NCBI RefSeq assembly: GCF_049341065.1
Contig: NZ_JBMPIX010000001.1
Location: 248,001-312,000, forward strand
Length of the DNA stretch: 64,000 nt
Direction: 5' to 3'
Source of the DNA: Pacificoceanicola sp049341065
GTDB taxonomy: Bacteria > Pseudomonadota > Alphaproteobacteria > Rhodobacterales > Rhodobacteraceae
Below are positions 33,797 to 43,125 of the stretch, one piece after another. How positions within the stretch are numbered: the stretch's first letter is position 1; every line of letters starts with the position of its first letter. Made by a program: the position numbers and the translations under genes. The notes beneath the pieces are model-generated. The model worked only from the letters and a program-made list of their open reading frames with translations, was not told the DNA's origin and did no database searches.

Positions 33797-34930
33797 TCAG
33801 GCTTTCATCAATGTTGCGGTGGCGATGGCGGCGATGCCTTCTTCGCGTCCGGTAAAGCCAAGCCGTTCCGAGGTAGTGGCCTTGATGGACACCCGCTCGG
33901 CTGCGATGTCAAGGATCGCCGCCATCGCCTGCATCATCGCCTCGGCGTGGGGGCCGATCTTTGGGCGCTCACAGATTAGGGTGCAGTCGACATTGGCAAT
34001 CGCAAACCCCTTGCTGCGCGCCAGATCGGCGGCGTGGCGCAGGAAAATATGGCTTTCGGCGCCCTTCCACTGCGGGTCCGAGGGCGGAAAGTGGCGACCA
34101 ATGTCGCCTTGGGCCAGCGCGCCGTAAATCGCATCCGTCACCGCGTGCATGCCGACATCGGCATCGGAATGGCCTTTGAGCGCGTGATCATGCGGGACTT
34201 TCACACCGCAAAGAACAACGTGATCGCCGTCCTCAAAGGCATGTACGTCAAAGCCGTTGCCAAGGCGGATGTCCATGGCCTCTCCTTTCAGGATCTGGGC
34301 GGCGCGGGCGAAATCGCCCGGCGTGGTGATCTTCAGGTTGTTCTCATCGCCCGGAACGATGGCGACGTCCAGCCCGGCGGCGCGGGCGATTTGCACGTCA
34401 TCGGCGGCCTCGGGCGGGTGGGCGCGATGGGCCTTGAGGATGGCGTCAAAGTGAAACCCCTGCGGTGTCTGGGCGCGGAACAGGGCCGAGCGATCCTGGG
34501 TGCCGACGACCTTGCCGCCTGCGCCGATCCAAAGCGCATCGCTGACCGCCACAGCAGGCGCGGCGCCGGGGGACCGCCGAAGCGCATCGCAAACGCCCCG
34601 GATCACGTCTGGCGGCGTGCAGGGGCGGGCAACATCCTGAATCAAGACATATTCCGGTGAGGTTTCGGTCAGGGCCTCCAACCCGGCGCGAACCGAGCCT
34701 GCGCGGGTCTCTGCGCCGTCGATCAGGGTCACAGGCAGACCCTTGGCCGCCGTTTCCGCCAGGGCGCGATCCGCCGGGTGAATGACCATCACCAGCGGGC
34801 CAAGATGGGCAAAAGCCTGTAGCGTCCACCGGGCGACAGGCTGGCCAAGAAGGGGCTGCCATTGCTTGGGCAAAGCACCGCCCGCGCGACTGCCGCGACC
34901 TGCGGCGACAAGGATGACGGCTGTGCGCAT
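33797..34930 (-). CDS. ispDF: Bifunctional IspD/IspF isoprenoid enzyme
   Basis: A 377-residue fusion. The N-terminal IspD half (AVILVAAGRGSRAGG; ILIQDVARP-like segment) activates methylerythritol phosphate with CTP. The C-terminal IspF half begins about residue 220 with IRLGNGFDVHAFEDGDH and contains the metal-site phrases and SIKATTSERLGFTGREEG. The fusion is standard in alphaproteobacteria. ATG 34930 has an AGGAGGG site. It heads the ispDF-pgpA-cinA operon. Confidence 0.96.
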   Translation of the reverse strand: MRTAVILVAAGRGSRAGGALPKQWQPLLGQPVARWTLQAFAHLGPLVMVIHPADRALAETAAKGLPVTLIDGAETRAGSVRAGLEALTETSPEYVLIQDVARPCTPPDVIRGVCDALRRSPGAAPAVAVSDALWIGAGGKVVGTQDRSALFRAQTPQGFHFDAILKAHRAHPPEAADDVQIARAAGLDVAIVPGDENNLKITTPGDFARAAQILKGEAMDIRLGNGFDVHAFEDGDHVVLCGVKVPHDHALKGHSDADVGMHAVTDAIYGALAQGDIGRHFPPSDPQWKGAESHIFLRHAADLARSKGFAIANVDCTLICERPKIGPHAEAMMQAMAAILDIAAERVSIKATTSERLGFTGREEGIAAIATATLMKA

Positions 34931-35107
34931 GGGCCCTCCTGAATTTGGCCGGATGTCTAAGCCTTGCCGAAGGTGGGTGCAATTGCCCATCGAATTATGC
35001 ACAATTTTTAGGCAATCGCTTTTTTCTCGGGCGCCGTGGCCTTGCGACTCATTGAACGCCTGTGGGCGGCAGGCTACCTCGGGTTGAGATGCACAAGGAA
35101 TAGGCGC

Positions 35108-36100
35108 TTGAGCTTCCGTCTCAACGAAAAAGACATCACTCCTCCGGTGCTGCTGGCGCCGCTTGCCGGGATCACCGATTTGCCGTTTCGTACCCTCGTG
35201 TCCGGGTTCGGGGCGGGCTTGGTCGTGTCCGAAATGATTGCCAGCGGCGAGTTCCTGACCGAACGGCCTGGCACCCGCGAAAAGGCCGAGCTGGGCGCGC
35301 GGATTGAAAACACCAGCGTGCAGATCGCCGGACGGGCGCCGGGGCCGATGGCTGAGGCGGCCAAAATGGTTGCGGATATGGGCGCCAAAGTGATCGACAT
35401 CAACATGGGCTGCCCGGCTAAAAAAGTGACAGGCGGCTGGTCGGGGTCAGCCCTGATGCGGGCGCCGGATCATGCTCTGGCGCTGATCGAGGCCGTTGTC
35501 GCGGCGGTGGATGTGCCGGTGACGCTCAAGACCCGGCTTGGCTGGGACGAAGGCAGCCTGAACGCCGCCGATCTGGCCCGCCGAGCCGAGAACGCGGGCA
35601 TTCAGATGATCGTGATCCACGGGCGCACGCGCTGCCAGTTTTACAAAGGTCGCGCCAATTGGGCCGCGATATCCGATGTGAAGAAAGCCGTTCAAGTCCC
35701 TGTTATTGCAAACGGAGACGTGGATGACGCCGCCAGCGCCAAACAGGCGCTTGCCCAGTCGGGGGCGGATGGCGTGATGATCGGACGCGGCGCGCAGGGG
35801 GCGCCTTGGAAGCTGGCTGAAGTGGCCGCACAGCTTTACGGCACCCCGGCGCCAAAGATCCCCAGTGGCGCAGAATTCGCCAACATGGTCTGCGACCACT
35901 ACGAAGCAATGTTGGGGTTCTATGGCGCGCAACTGGGCAACCGCGTCGCGCGCAAACACCTTGGCTGGTACATGGACCGCGCCGCTACGCCGCTGGGATT
36001 GCGCCGCGAGATTTTAACCGAAAAGACCCCTGCGAATGTTCTTGAGTTGTTGCCGGATGCGCTGAACCGGCCCCTTTGCCTCAGCGGAGCCGTTGCGTGA
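35108..36100 (+). CDS. dusB: tRNA-dihydrouridine synthase DusB (NifR3)
   Basis: A 330-residue flavoenzyme reducing uridines in tRNA. Phrases LLAPLAGITDLPFRTLV, DINMGCPAKKVTGGWSGSALM (with the catalytic cysteine), IHGRTRCQFYKG and MIGRGAQGAPW are diagnostic. The start is uncertain: TTG 35108 with an AAGGAA site fits the family best, while ATG 35036 would add 24 unconserved residues. It leads the ntr cluster, as in Rhodobacter (nifR3), and its stop overlaps the ntrB start by one base. Confidence 0.93.
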   Translation: MSFRLNEKDITPPVLLAPLAGITDLPFRTLVSGFGAGLVVSEMIASGEFLTERPGTREKAELGARIENTSVQIAGRAPGPMAEAAKMVADMGAKVIDINMGCPAKKVTGGWSGSALMRAPDHALALIEAVVAAVDVPVTLKTRLGWDEGSLNAADLARRAENAGIQMIVIHGRTRCQFYKGRANWAAISDVKKAVQVPVIANGDVDDAASAKQALAQSGADGVMIGRGAQGAPWKLAEVAAQLYGTPAPKIPSGAEFANMVCDHYEAMLGFYGAQLGNRVARKHLGWYMDRAATPLGLRREILTEKTPANVLELLPDALNRPLCLSGAVA

Positions 36101-37185
36101 TGGAAGAAGACACCGAAGCCATGATCTGGTCCTCATTGCCTGTTCCGGCGATCCTGATTGATCCGGACGAACGTATTGGCGATCTCAACCCTGCGGGCGA
36201 GGGGTTTTTCAACAATTCGGCCAAATGGCTGCGCGGGCAACCGATCTGGGATCGCCTTGCGGTGGATGCACCGCTTGAGGAAAGCCTTGCGCGTGCCCGC
36301 GAAAACGGCACGCCGCTGTTCGTCAATGACGTGGATGTGGGCACCGGAAGCCGCGCCCCGCTGGTCTGCAATCTGCAAATCGCGCCGCTGCAGGGGCGCG
36401 AGGGCTGGATGCTGATGCTGATCTCGCCGCGCGAGTTGGCCGGGCGCATGACGCAAAGCCATTCGGTGAAATCAGCGGCGAAGTCGGCCATCGGCATGGC
36501 CGAGATGCTGGCGCATGAGATCAAGAACCCGCTGGCGGGGATCGCTGGCGCGGCGCAATTGGTTAGCATGAACTTGCCAAAGGAAGACCTTGAACTGACA
36601 GACTTAATCGTTGCCGAGACTCGCCGCATCGTGAAGCTTCTTGAGCAGGTCGAGCAATTCGGCAACCTGTCGGCGCCGGACCGTGTACCGGTCAATGTCC
36701 ATGATGTTCTGGACCGCGCGCGGCGGTCTTCGGCGCTGGGGTACGGCGCCCATATGAAGATCATCGAGGATTACGATCCGTCGCTGCCCTTGGCGCTTGG
36801 CGATCCGGATCAACTGCTTCAGGTGGTGCTGAACCTGATCAAGAACGCTTCGGAGGCGGCAGACCCGAAAGAGGGCGGCAAGATCCGTCTTCACACCTTC
36901 TATGACCACTCGTTCCGGATGCGCCGGGCGGATGGCTCCGGGCAATCGCTGCCGCTGCAGATCGAGATCATCGACGATGGTCCCGGCCTGCCGGACGACA
37001 TTCGTGGGGATATCTTTGATCCCTTCGTGTCTGGCCGCGAAAACGGCACCGGGCTGGGCCTCGCCTTGGTGAGCAAGATCATCTCGGACCATGACGGCTG
37101 GATTTCCGTGGACAGCATTCCCGGGAAGACCGTCTTTCGCATTTCATTGCCTCGATACACCGGGGAAACGCAGGAGAGTAAGTGA
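36100..37185 (+). CDS. ntrB: Nitrogen regulation histidine kinase NtrB
   Basis: A 361-residue soluble sensor kinase. A PAS-like domain (about 10-110) precedes the H box LAHEIKNPLAGI with phospho-acceptor His139, and the ATP-binding boxes NLIKNASEA, DDGPGLPDD and GTGLGLALV follow. PII protein normally controls it, and NtrC is its partner. The start is the ATG overlapping dusB's TGA; the stop overlaps ntrC in the same manner. Confidence 0.95.
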   Translation: MEEDTEAMIWSSLPVPAILIDPDERIGDLNPAGEGFFNNSAKWLRGQPIWDRLAVDAPLEESLARARENGTPLFVNDVDVGTGSRAPLVCNLQIAPLQGREGWMLMLISPRELAGRMTQSHSVKSAAKSAIGMAEMLAHEIKNPLAGIAGAAQLVSMNLPKEDLELTDLIVAETRRIVKLLEQVEQFGNLSAPDRVPVNVHDVLDRARRSSALGYGAHMKIIEDYDPSLPLALGDPDQLLQVVLNLIKNASEAADPKEGGKIRLHTFYDHSFRMRRADGSGQSLPLQIEIIDDGPGLPDDIRGDIFDPFVSGRENGTGLGLALVSKIISDHDGWISVDSIPGKTVFRISLPRYTGETQESK

Positions 37186-38555
37186 TGGATGGCACAGTAC
37201 TTGTCGCCGATGACGACCGCACGATCCGAACCGTTCTGACACAGGCGCTGACCCGCGCCGGGTGCAAGGTGCATGCGACCAGCAGTTTGACGACGCTGAT
37301 GCGTTGGGTTGGCGAGGGTAAGGGCGACGTGGTGATCAGCGATGTCATGATGCCCGACGGCAATGGCCTGGAGATGCTACCCAAGATCAACGAGGACAGG
37401 CCTGATCTGCCGGTGATCGTGATTTCGGCGCAGAACACCATCATGACTGCAATTCAGGCCGCCGAGGCCGAGGCCTATGACTATCTGCCCAAGCCGTTCG
37501 ACCTGCCGGACCTGATGAAACGCACGGCCAAGGCGCTGGAAAACCGCAATCGCGCGCCGCGCCGCGAAGATCCTGTGGTCGGGGCGGATGAACCTGACGA
37601 ACTGCCTCTGGTGGGCAAGACCCCGGCGATGCAGGCGCTCTACAGGTTGGTGGCGCGGGTCATGAACACCGATCTGCCGGTACTGGTCAGCGGTGAAAGC
37701 GGGACGGGCAAGTCTTTGATCGCGCGGGCGCTGCATGATTTCTCTGACCGCCGCACGCTGCCTTTCGTGACGGTGACGGGCGCTGACCTGGCCGATCTTG
37801 AAGGGCCGGCAAAGGTGTTGGCGCGGGTCAAGGGCGGCACGCTCTTGATCGACGAGATTGCCGATATCGGCGACGAGGTTCAGGCGCGCATCGTGCGGAT
37901 GATGGATGTGCCGGGCGAACATGTGCCGCGGTTCATGGCGACGACGCAGTACGACTCGGGCTCGCTCATGGACAGCGGCAAGGTGCGGCAGGATCTGTTC
38001 TACCGCCTCGATGGAGCGACAATCACGGTTCCGTCGTTGCGCGAACGGGTCGAGGACATCAGTCTGCTGACTGCCCATTTCTTTGCACGTACCGAACGGG
38101 AGGGCGCGCCCAAGCGTTGGCTGTCGAAGGACGCGGCCGAGCTGTTCCGTGTCTACAGTTGGCCCGGCAACGTGCGGCAACTTGAAAACGCGGTGCGCCG
38201 TCTGAGCCTGACCAGCATGGCCGAAGAAATCTCTCGCTCCGAGGTCGAGGCGGTTCTGGGCAATCAACCCGACACCGGCCCGGTGATGCAAGGCGGCGAT
38301 GCCGAAAAGCTGGGCGCCTCCGTGGCCCGGCATCTGCGGCGATATTTCGATCTGCACGGGGCGATGTTGCCGCCGCCGGGGTTGCATGCGCGCATCATCA
38401 AAGAAGTTGAGGGCCCACTGATCGAGATCGCGTTAGAGGCGACCGGCGGGAATCAAGCGAAATGCGCCGATCTGCTGGGGATCAACCGCAATACCCTTCG
38501 GAAAAAAATCACCGACCTTGATATTCGCGTGACACGACGCCGCAAATTGATGTAA
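37185..38555 (+). CDS. ntrC: Response regulator NtrC without sigma54-contact loop
   Basis: A 456-residue regulator. The receiver domain has the phospho-acceptor Asp53, and the AAA+ domain has Walker A GESGTGKS (170-177) and the Walker B region GGTLLIDEI. A C-terminal Fis-type helix-turn-helix (KCADLLGINRNTLRKKI) ends the protein. The GAFTGA loop expected near residues 200-215 is absent; the sequence there runs VTVTGADLADLEGPAKVL. This is the pattern of Rhodobacter NtrC, which activates with the housekeeping sigma factor. ATG 37185 is preferred over GTG 37182. Confidence 0.95.
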   Translation: MDGTVLVADDDRTIRTVLTQALTRAGCKVHATSSLTTLMRWVGEGKGDVVISDVMMPDGNGLEMLPKINEDRPDLPVIVISAQNTIMTAIQAAEAEAYDYLPKPFDLPDLMKRTAKALENRNRAPRREDPVVGADEPDELPLVGKTPAMQALYRLVARVMNTDLPVLVSGESGTGKSLIARALHDFSDRRTLPFVTVTGADLADLEGPAKVLARVKGGTLLIDEIADIGDEVQARIVRMMDVPGEHVPRFMATTQYDSGSLMDSGKVRQDLFYRLDGATITVPSLRERVEDISLLTAHFFARTEREGAPKRWLSKDAAELFRVYSWPGNVRQLENAVRRLSLTSMAEEISRSEVEAVLGNQPDTGPVMQGGDAEKLGASVARHLRRYFDLHGAMLPPPGLHARIIKEVEGPLIEIALEATGGNQAKCADLLGINRNTLRKKITDLDIRVTRRRKLM

Positions 38556-38619
38556 AAGGGCCACATAACTGTGGCAGCGCCGCCATGATGCGGTGACAAG
38601 ACCACAAGATATGGCGGTC

Positions 38620-38635
38620 GCTACCGAAGGGTAGC
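38620..38635 (+). other. Hairpin between ntrC and ntrY
   Basis: GCTACC-GAAG-GGTAGC is a perfect six-pair stem with a tetraloop, 84 bases after the ntrC start of the gap's upstream stop is passed and 21 bases before the ntrY start. A second small stem CCACA-TAAC-TGTGG lies at 38571-38584. There is no T run, so an mRNA processing or stability role is more likely than termination. Confidence 0.4.
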
Positions 38636-38656
38636 ACATCTTTGCGAGGGTCGGCT

Positions 38657-40939
38657 GTGGCCACACGAGCACGGTCTGCGACGTCCGGGGGCATCTGGGC
38701 GCGCATAAGTCGTTTTAGACGGCTACGGCAGGTGCAGAATGCGATGACATTGGCGCTGGTGGCGCTGGGTCCGTTGCTTGCGCTTGCGACGTTTCTTGTG
38801 CTGGGGCCGCTGGACTCGGGCAGAGGGACGCAACTCAGCCTGCGGTTGATCCTACTGGCGGATCTCGTCTATGTCCTTTTGATCGCGGCGCTTGTGCTGG
38901 CGCGTGTGGCGCGCATGGTTGCGGATCGTCGGGCGCAATCGGCAGGATCTCGGCTGCACCTGCGGCTGACTGGGGCTTTTGCGCTGATGGCGCTGCTGCC
39001 CGCAATCACCGTTGCAGTCTTTGCGGTAATCACCATCAACATCGGCCTTGAGACATGGTTTTCCAGCCGGGTGCAGAACGTGGTGGGGGCCTCGCTGGCC
39101 GCGGCGGAGGCCTATGAAAGCGAACAAAGTGCCGCGCTGAAACAAGATGCCTGGGCCTTGGGCGGCTTTGTGAACCAAAACCGGCGGCTGCTGTTGTTGA
39201 ACCCGACGGTGACGCTGCGCGAGTTGCTTTCGGAAGGACAGTCACAAATCCAGCGCGGCCTGCAAGAGGCCTTTGTTATCGACAGTGCAGGGGAAATTCA
39301 GGCCCGGGGCGAACAATCCTATCTGTTCGATTATGAACGCCCCAACATCGCCGATTTCGCCCGCGCCGATGAAAACGGCTTTGCCCTGATCCCGGACTGG
39401 CGCAACAACGAATATCGCGCGCTGGTGCCACTCAGCGCCTTTGTGGACCGCTATTTATACGTCAGTCGCGAGGTCGACGGACGTATCCTGAACCTGCTGG
39501 ATGAGACGCAGGAAACTGCGCGCTTTTATCAGCAACAAGAAAACGAACGGGGGCGGCGGTTGTTTGACTTTGCCTTGCTCTATCTTGGCTTTGCCCTGCT
39601 GCTGATCCTTGCGGCGACATGGGCGGGGCTTTGGTTTGCCGAACGCCTGTCGCGTCCGGTGGGACGGCTTGCGGGGGCGGCGCAGCGCGTCGGTGGCGGC
39701 GATCTGGATGTGCAGGTCATCGAAGACGAAGGCGACGACGAGATTTCCATGCTCGGGCGCTATTTCAACCAGATGACCCGGCAACTCAAGGCGCAGCGCG
39801 AGACCTTGCTGGAAAACACCCGGCAGATCGAACGCCGCCAACGGTTGTTCGATTCCGTGCTTTATTCTGTCACCTCGGGTGTGGTCGGGCTGGATGACGG
39901 CGGCAAGGTGACTTTCGTGAACCGCTCGGCGCAACGGCTGCTGGGCTGGAACGAAAACCACCGCGCGGACCCGATTTCCGTGGCCGTGCCCGAGTTTGGG
40001 GCCTTGTTCGACCGGATGCGCGACGAGGGCCGCGAGAGCCTTCAGGAAGAGGTCAAGGTCAGTCGGGAAGGGCGGCTGGAACATCTTCTGGTGCGGCTGG
40101 CGACCCGGCGCCGCGGCGATGGCAGCCTCGAAGGCTTTGTGGTCGCCTTTGACGATGTGACCGATCTGGTCAGCGCCCAGCGGACGGCAGCCTGGGGCGA
40201 CGTGGCCCGGCGCATCGCCCATGAGATCAAGAACCCCCTGACGCCGATCCAGCTGTCGGCGGAACGGATCAAGCGCAAGTTCGGCCGCAAGCTGGAAGGC
40301 GACGACGTGACCTCGCTGAATGATCTGACGGATGTGATTGTCCGGCAAACCGGCGATCTGCGGCGCATTGTCGATGAGTTCTCGAAATTCGCGCGGATGC
40401 CAGAACCGGAACGCAAACCCGAGGATGTCGGCGATCTGCTGCGCGGCGCGGTGCTGTTGCAGGAAACCGGCCAGCCGGGGGTCAGCTTCAAGACCGACAT
40501 CCCGCGCGAACCGATGCCCTCTGAACTGGATGCGACGATGATCGGGCAAGCCTTGACCAACCTGATCAAGAACGCAGGCGAAGCCATTGAATCGCTGCAG
40601 GAAAAGGGCGCACCCGAAGGGCACAAGCCGGAAATCCGCGTCAGCGCCCGTGTTGACGAAGACGGCCGCGCCGAGATCCGCATCATGGACAACGGCATCG
40701 GCCTGCCCGAAGACCGGGCGCGGCTGTTTGAACCCTATGTGACGACGCGCGACAAAGGCACCGGCCTTGGTCTGCCGATCGTCAAGAAGATTATCGAAGA
40801 GCATGGCGGCACGCTGACCCTTGAGGACGCGCCCGCCTTTGAGGAGGGCGCCCACCCGGGCGCAATGGCCATCGTCCGCCTGCCGCTCAGTGTGGTGACC
40901 GAGGCGGATGAGCAGGCGAAAAAGTTGCAGGAGGTTTGA
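38657..40939 (+). CDS. ntrY: Membrane histidine kinase NtrY
   Basis: A 760-residue sensor kinase. Two N-terminal helices (about 32-55 and 65-85) and a third near 105 precede a periplasmic domain. A further helix near residue 310 leads to HAMP (RPVGRLAGAAQRVGGGDL), PAS and the H box RRIAHEIKNPLTPIQ. Kinase boxes NLIKNAGEA, DNGIGLP and GTGLGLPIV close the protein. It pairs with NtrX in nitrogen, redox and envelope signalling. GTG 38657 has a GAGGG site; TTG 38642 is an alternative. Confidence 0.92.
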   Translation: MATRARSATSGGIWARISRFRRLRQVQNAMTLALVALGPLLALATFLVLGPLDSGRGTQLSLRLILLADLVYVLLIAALVLARVARMVADRRAQSAGSRLHLRLTGAFALMALLPAITVAVFAVITINIGLETWFSSRVQNVVGASLAAAEAYESEQSAALKQDAWALGGFVNQNRRLLLLNPTVTLRELLSEGQSQIQRGLQEAFVIDSAGEIQARGEQSYLFDYERPNIADFARADENGFALIPDWRNNEYRALVPLSAFVDRYLYVSREVDGRILNLLDETQETARFYQQQENERGRRLFDFALLYLGFALLLILAATWAGLWFAERLSRPVGRLAGAAQRVGGGDLDVQVIEDEGDDEISMLGRYFNQMTRQLKAQRETLLENTRQIERRQRLFDSVLYSVTSGVVGLDDGGKVTFVNRSAQRLLGWNENHRADPISVAVPEFGALFDRMRDEGRESLQEEVKVSREGRLEHLLVRLATRRRGDGSLEGFVVAFDDVTDLVSAQRTAAWGDVARRIAHEIKNPLTPIQLSAERIKRKFGRKLEGDDVTSLNDLTDVIVRQTGDLRRIVDEFSKFARMPEPERKPEDVGDLLRGAVLLQETGQPGVSFKTDIPREPMPSELDATMIGQALTNLIKNAGEAIESLQEKGAPEGHKPEIRVSARVDEDGRAEIRIMDNGIGLPEDRARLFEPYVTTRDKGTGLGLPIVKKIIEEHGGTLTLEDAPAFEEGAHPGAMAIVRLPLSVVTEADEQAKKLQEV

Positions 40940-40964
40940 GGTCTTGAATGGTTGAGGGGAAGCA

Positions 40965-42383
40965 ATGAGCGATATTCTGATTGTCGACGATGAACGCGAT
41001 ATCCGCGAGTTGATCGGGGATATTCTGGAGGACGAAGGGTTCAGCACGCGACTGGCGGGCAACTCTCAGGATGCGATGGCCGAGATCAACGCCGAACCGC
41101 CGGCGCTGCTGATCCTCGATATCTGGCTGAAAGACAGCAAGATGGACGGGATCGACATTCTCAAGGCGGTCAAACGCGACAACCCGGATGTGCCGGTGGT
41201 GATCATTTCCGGCCATGGCAATATCGAGATTGCCGTCGCTGCGATCAAACAGGGGGCTTATGATTTCATCGAAAAGCCCTTCAACATCGACCAGCTTCTG
41301 GTGGTGATCCGCCGGGCGATGGAAACCTCGTTGCTGCGGCGTGAAAACCAGCAGCTCAAACGTGGTGAGACCAAGAGCGCCGAGATGATCGGCGACAGCG
41401 CGGCGTTCCGGACGCTGGTTGGCCAATTGGACAAGGTGACCAAGTCGAACGGCCGGGTGATGCTGACCGGCCCGGCAGGCAGCGGCAAGGAAGTCGCGGC
41501 GCGTTACATCCATTCGCGCTCGAACCGGGCGAATGCGCCTTTTGTCACCGTCAATTGTGCTGGCGTCGAACCCGAGATGATGGAAGCCATGCTTTTTGGG
41601 CGCGAATCCTCGCAACGCGGGGTCGAACCGGGCCTGCTGGAGCAGGCGCATGGCGGGGTGATCTATTTCGACGAGGTCGCAGATATGCCGACGGGCACGC
41701 AGTCCAAGATCCTGCGCGTTCTGGTCGATCAGCAATTCACCAGGGTTGGCGGCAACGACAAGGTGCGCGTCGATCTGCGGGTGATTTCGTCAACCAACCG
41801 CGATCTGAAAGAGGAAATCTCGCTCGGACGGTTCCGCGAGGAACTGTACCACCGGCTCAACGTCGTGCCGATTGCCGTGCCGTCGCTGGCCGAACGGCGC
41901 GAGGATATTCCGGTGCTCGCTGAACATTTCATCAGCGAATGCAATCAGGCGCAGGGCCTGCCAATCCGCGTGATCTCGGAAGATGCGGCGGCGCTGATGC
42001 AGACGATGGTCTGGCCCGGCAACGTGCGCCAGCTCAAGAACCTTGTGGAGCGCGTGTTGATCCTTGGCGATGGCACCGGCCCGATCGAGGCGCGCGAGTT
42101 GCCACAGGAAACAACGCCGGGCGATACCGAAGAAGATCGCGTGGTGCTGTCCGGGACATTGGCCACCTTGCCGCTGCGCGAGGCGCGCGAGGCCTTCGAG
42201 CGGGAATACCTGCTGACGCAGATCAACCGCTTTGGCGGGAATATCTCGCGCACGGCTTCCTTTGTCGGGATGGAACGTTCGGCCCTGCACCGCAAGCTCA
42301 AGTCGCTTGGGGTGGTGACCAGCCAGAAATCGGGCTCGCGCGTGGCGCGGGTCGATGACGAGGCGGTCGAGCGGGCCTCTTGA
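40965..42383 (+). CDS. ntrX: Response regulator NtrX
   Basis: A 472-residue regulator. The receiver phospho-acceptor is Asp52; the AAA+ domain has Walker A GPAGSGKE and the Walker B region GGVIYFDEVADMP. The GAFTGA motif is missing: the stretch after AMLFG reads RESSQRGVEPGLLEQAHGG. The C terminus has a Fis-type helix-turn-helix (GGNISRTASFVGMERSALH). As with NtrC here, sigma54 contact is therefore unlikely. It follows ntrY by 25 bases. Confidence 0.94.
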   Translation: MSDILIVDDERDIRELIGDILEDEGFSTRLAGNSQDAMAEINAEPPALLILDIWLKDSKMDGIDILKAVKRDNPDVPVVIISGHGNIEIAVAAIKQGAYDFIEKPFNIDQLLVVIRRAMETSLLRRENQQLKRGETKSAEMIGDSAAFRTLVGQLDKVTKSNGRVMLTGPAGSGKEVAARYIHSRSNRANAPFVTVNCAGVEPEMMEAMLFGRESSQRGVEPGLLEQAHGGVIYFDEVADMPTGTQSKILRVLVDQQFTRVGGNDKVRVDLRVISSTNRDLKEEISLGRFREELYHRLNVVPIAVPSLAERREDIPVLAEHFISECNQAQGLPIRVISEDAAALMQTMVWPGNVRQLKNLVERVLILGDGTGPIEARELPQETTPGDTEEDRVVLSGTLATLPLREAREAFEREYLLTQINRFGGNISRTASFVGMERSALHRKLKSLGVVTSQKSGSRVARVDDEAVERAS

Positions 42384-42396
42384 GGCGGGGCTCCTG

Positions 42397-42993
42397 ATGG
42401 GCTTTGTGCGCCTGATCTGTGCTCTGGTGCTGACGGGGCTGATGCTGGGCGGTTGCTCGGGCGCGCCGCCGGGCAAGGGCCTGTCGGCGCATGAGGCCAA
42501 TGAAGAAAAGATCGCCGCCTTGACCGAGGCGATCGCCGCGCTTGGCCCGGACGTGAGCCGCGAAGAGGCGGCGCGCGTGGCGCGGATCGCAGTTCTGGAG
42601 CCGCTGCAATGGGCGCAGGATTGGCAGGTGACCGATCCGCCCCTGATCCACAACATGAAGGTCAACAGCGGCAAGCGCCCGCGTGGGCTGTGCAAGCATT
42701 GGGCGGAGGACTTGCAGGTGCGGATGGCGCGCGAGCAGGTGCAGACGCTGGATTGGCACAGGGCGATTGCCAATCACGACACGATCCTGATTGAACATTC
42801 GACGCTGATCGTCTCGGCCAAGGGCGCGTCGATGTACGACGGGATCGTGCTGGACCCTTGGCGACAAGGCGGCGGTCGGTTGTTCTTTGCCAAGGTGCTG
42901 GAGGATAAGAAGTACCGCTGGACGCCCCGGCAAGAGGTCTTTGCGTTCAAGCGTAAATGGCGCGCGGCACGGGAAGCGCAGGCTGAACGCTAG
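42397..42993 (+). CDS. Putative lipoprotein downstream of ntrX
   Basis: A 198-residue protein with a lipoprotein signal: MGFVRLICALVLTGLMLGGC, where the lipobox LGGC gives Cys20. A helical segment EANEEKIAALTEAIAALGP follows. The C-terminal half has scattered Trp, His and Cys residues (GLCKHWAEDLQ, NHDTILIEHSTLIV, YDGIVLDPWR), which recall a papain- or transglutaminase-like Cys-His-Asp layout. I do not recognise a named family. It starts 13 bases after ntrX and is likely in that operon. Confidence 0.65.
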   Translation: MGFVRLICALVLTGLMLGGCSGAPPGKGLSAHEANEEKIAALTEAIAALGPDVSREEAARVARIAVLEPLQWAQDWQVTDPPLIHNMKVNSGKRPRGLCKHWAEDLQVRMAREQVQTLDWHRAIANHDTILIEHSTLIVSAKGASMYDGIVLDPWRQGGGRLFFAKVLEDKKYRWTPRQEVFAFKRKWRAAREAQAER

Positions 42994-43125
42994 GCGCCTG
43001 TTCTCAAATTGAGCGCTTCCGCGCGCTTTTATTCAGCAAGCGGGAAGGTGACATGCAGCTTGATGGCGTTGACCGTGCTGCCGTCTCGTGCCATGCCCGG
43101 GGTCTGATTTGTGTGAGGGTCGACC

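Noticed and set aside
39455..41062. 535-codon minus-strand frame opposite ntrY and ntrX
   Set aside because: Antisense to a well-supported kinase gene; no recognisable domain.
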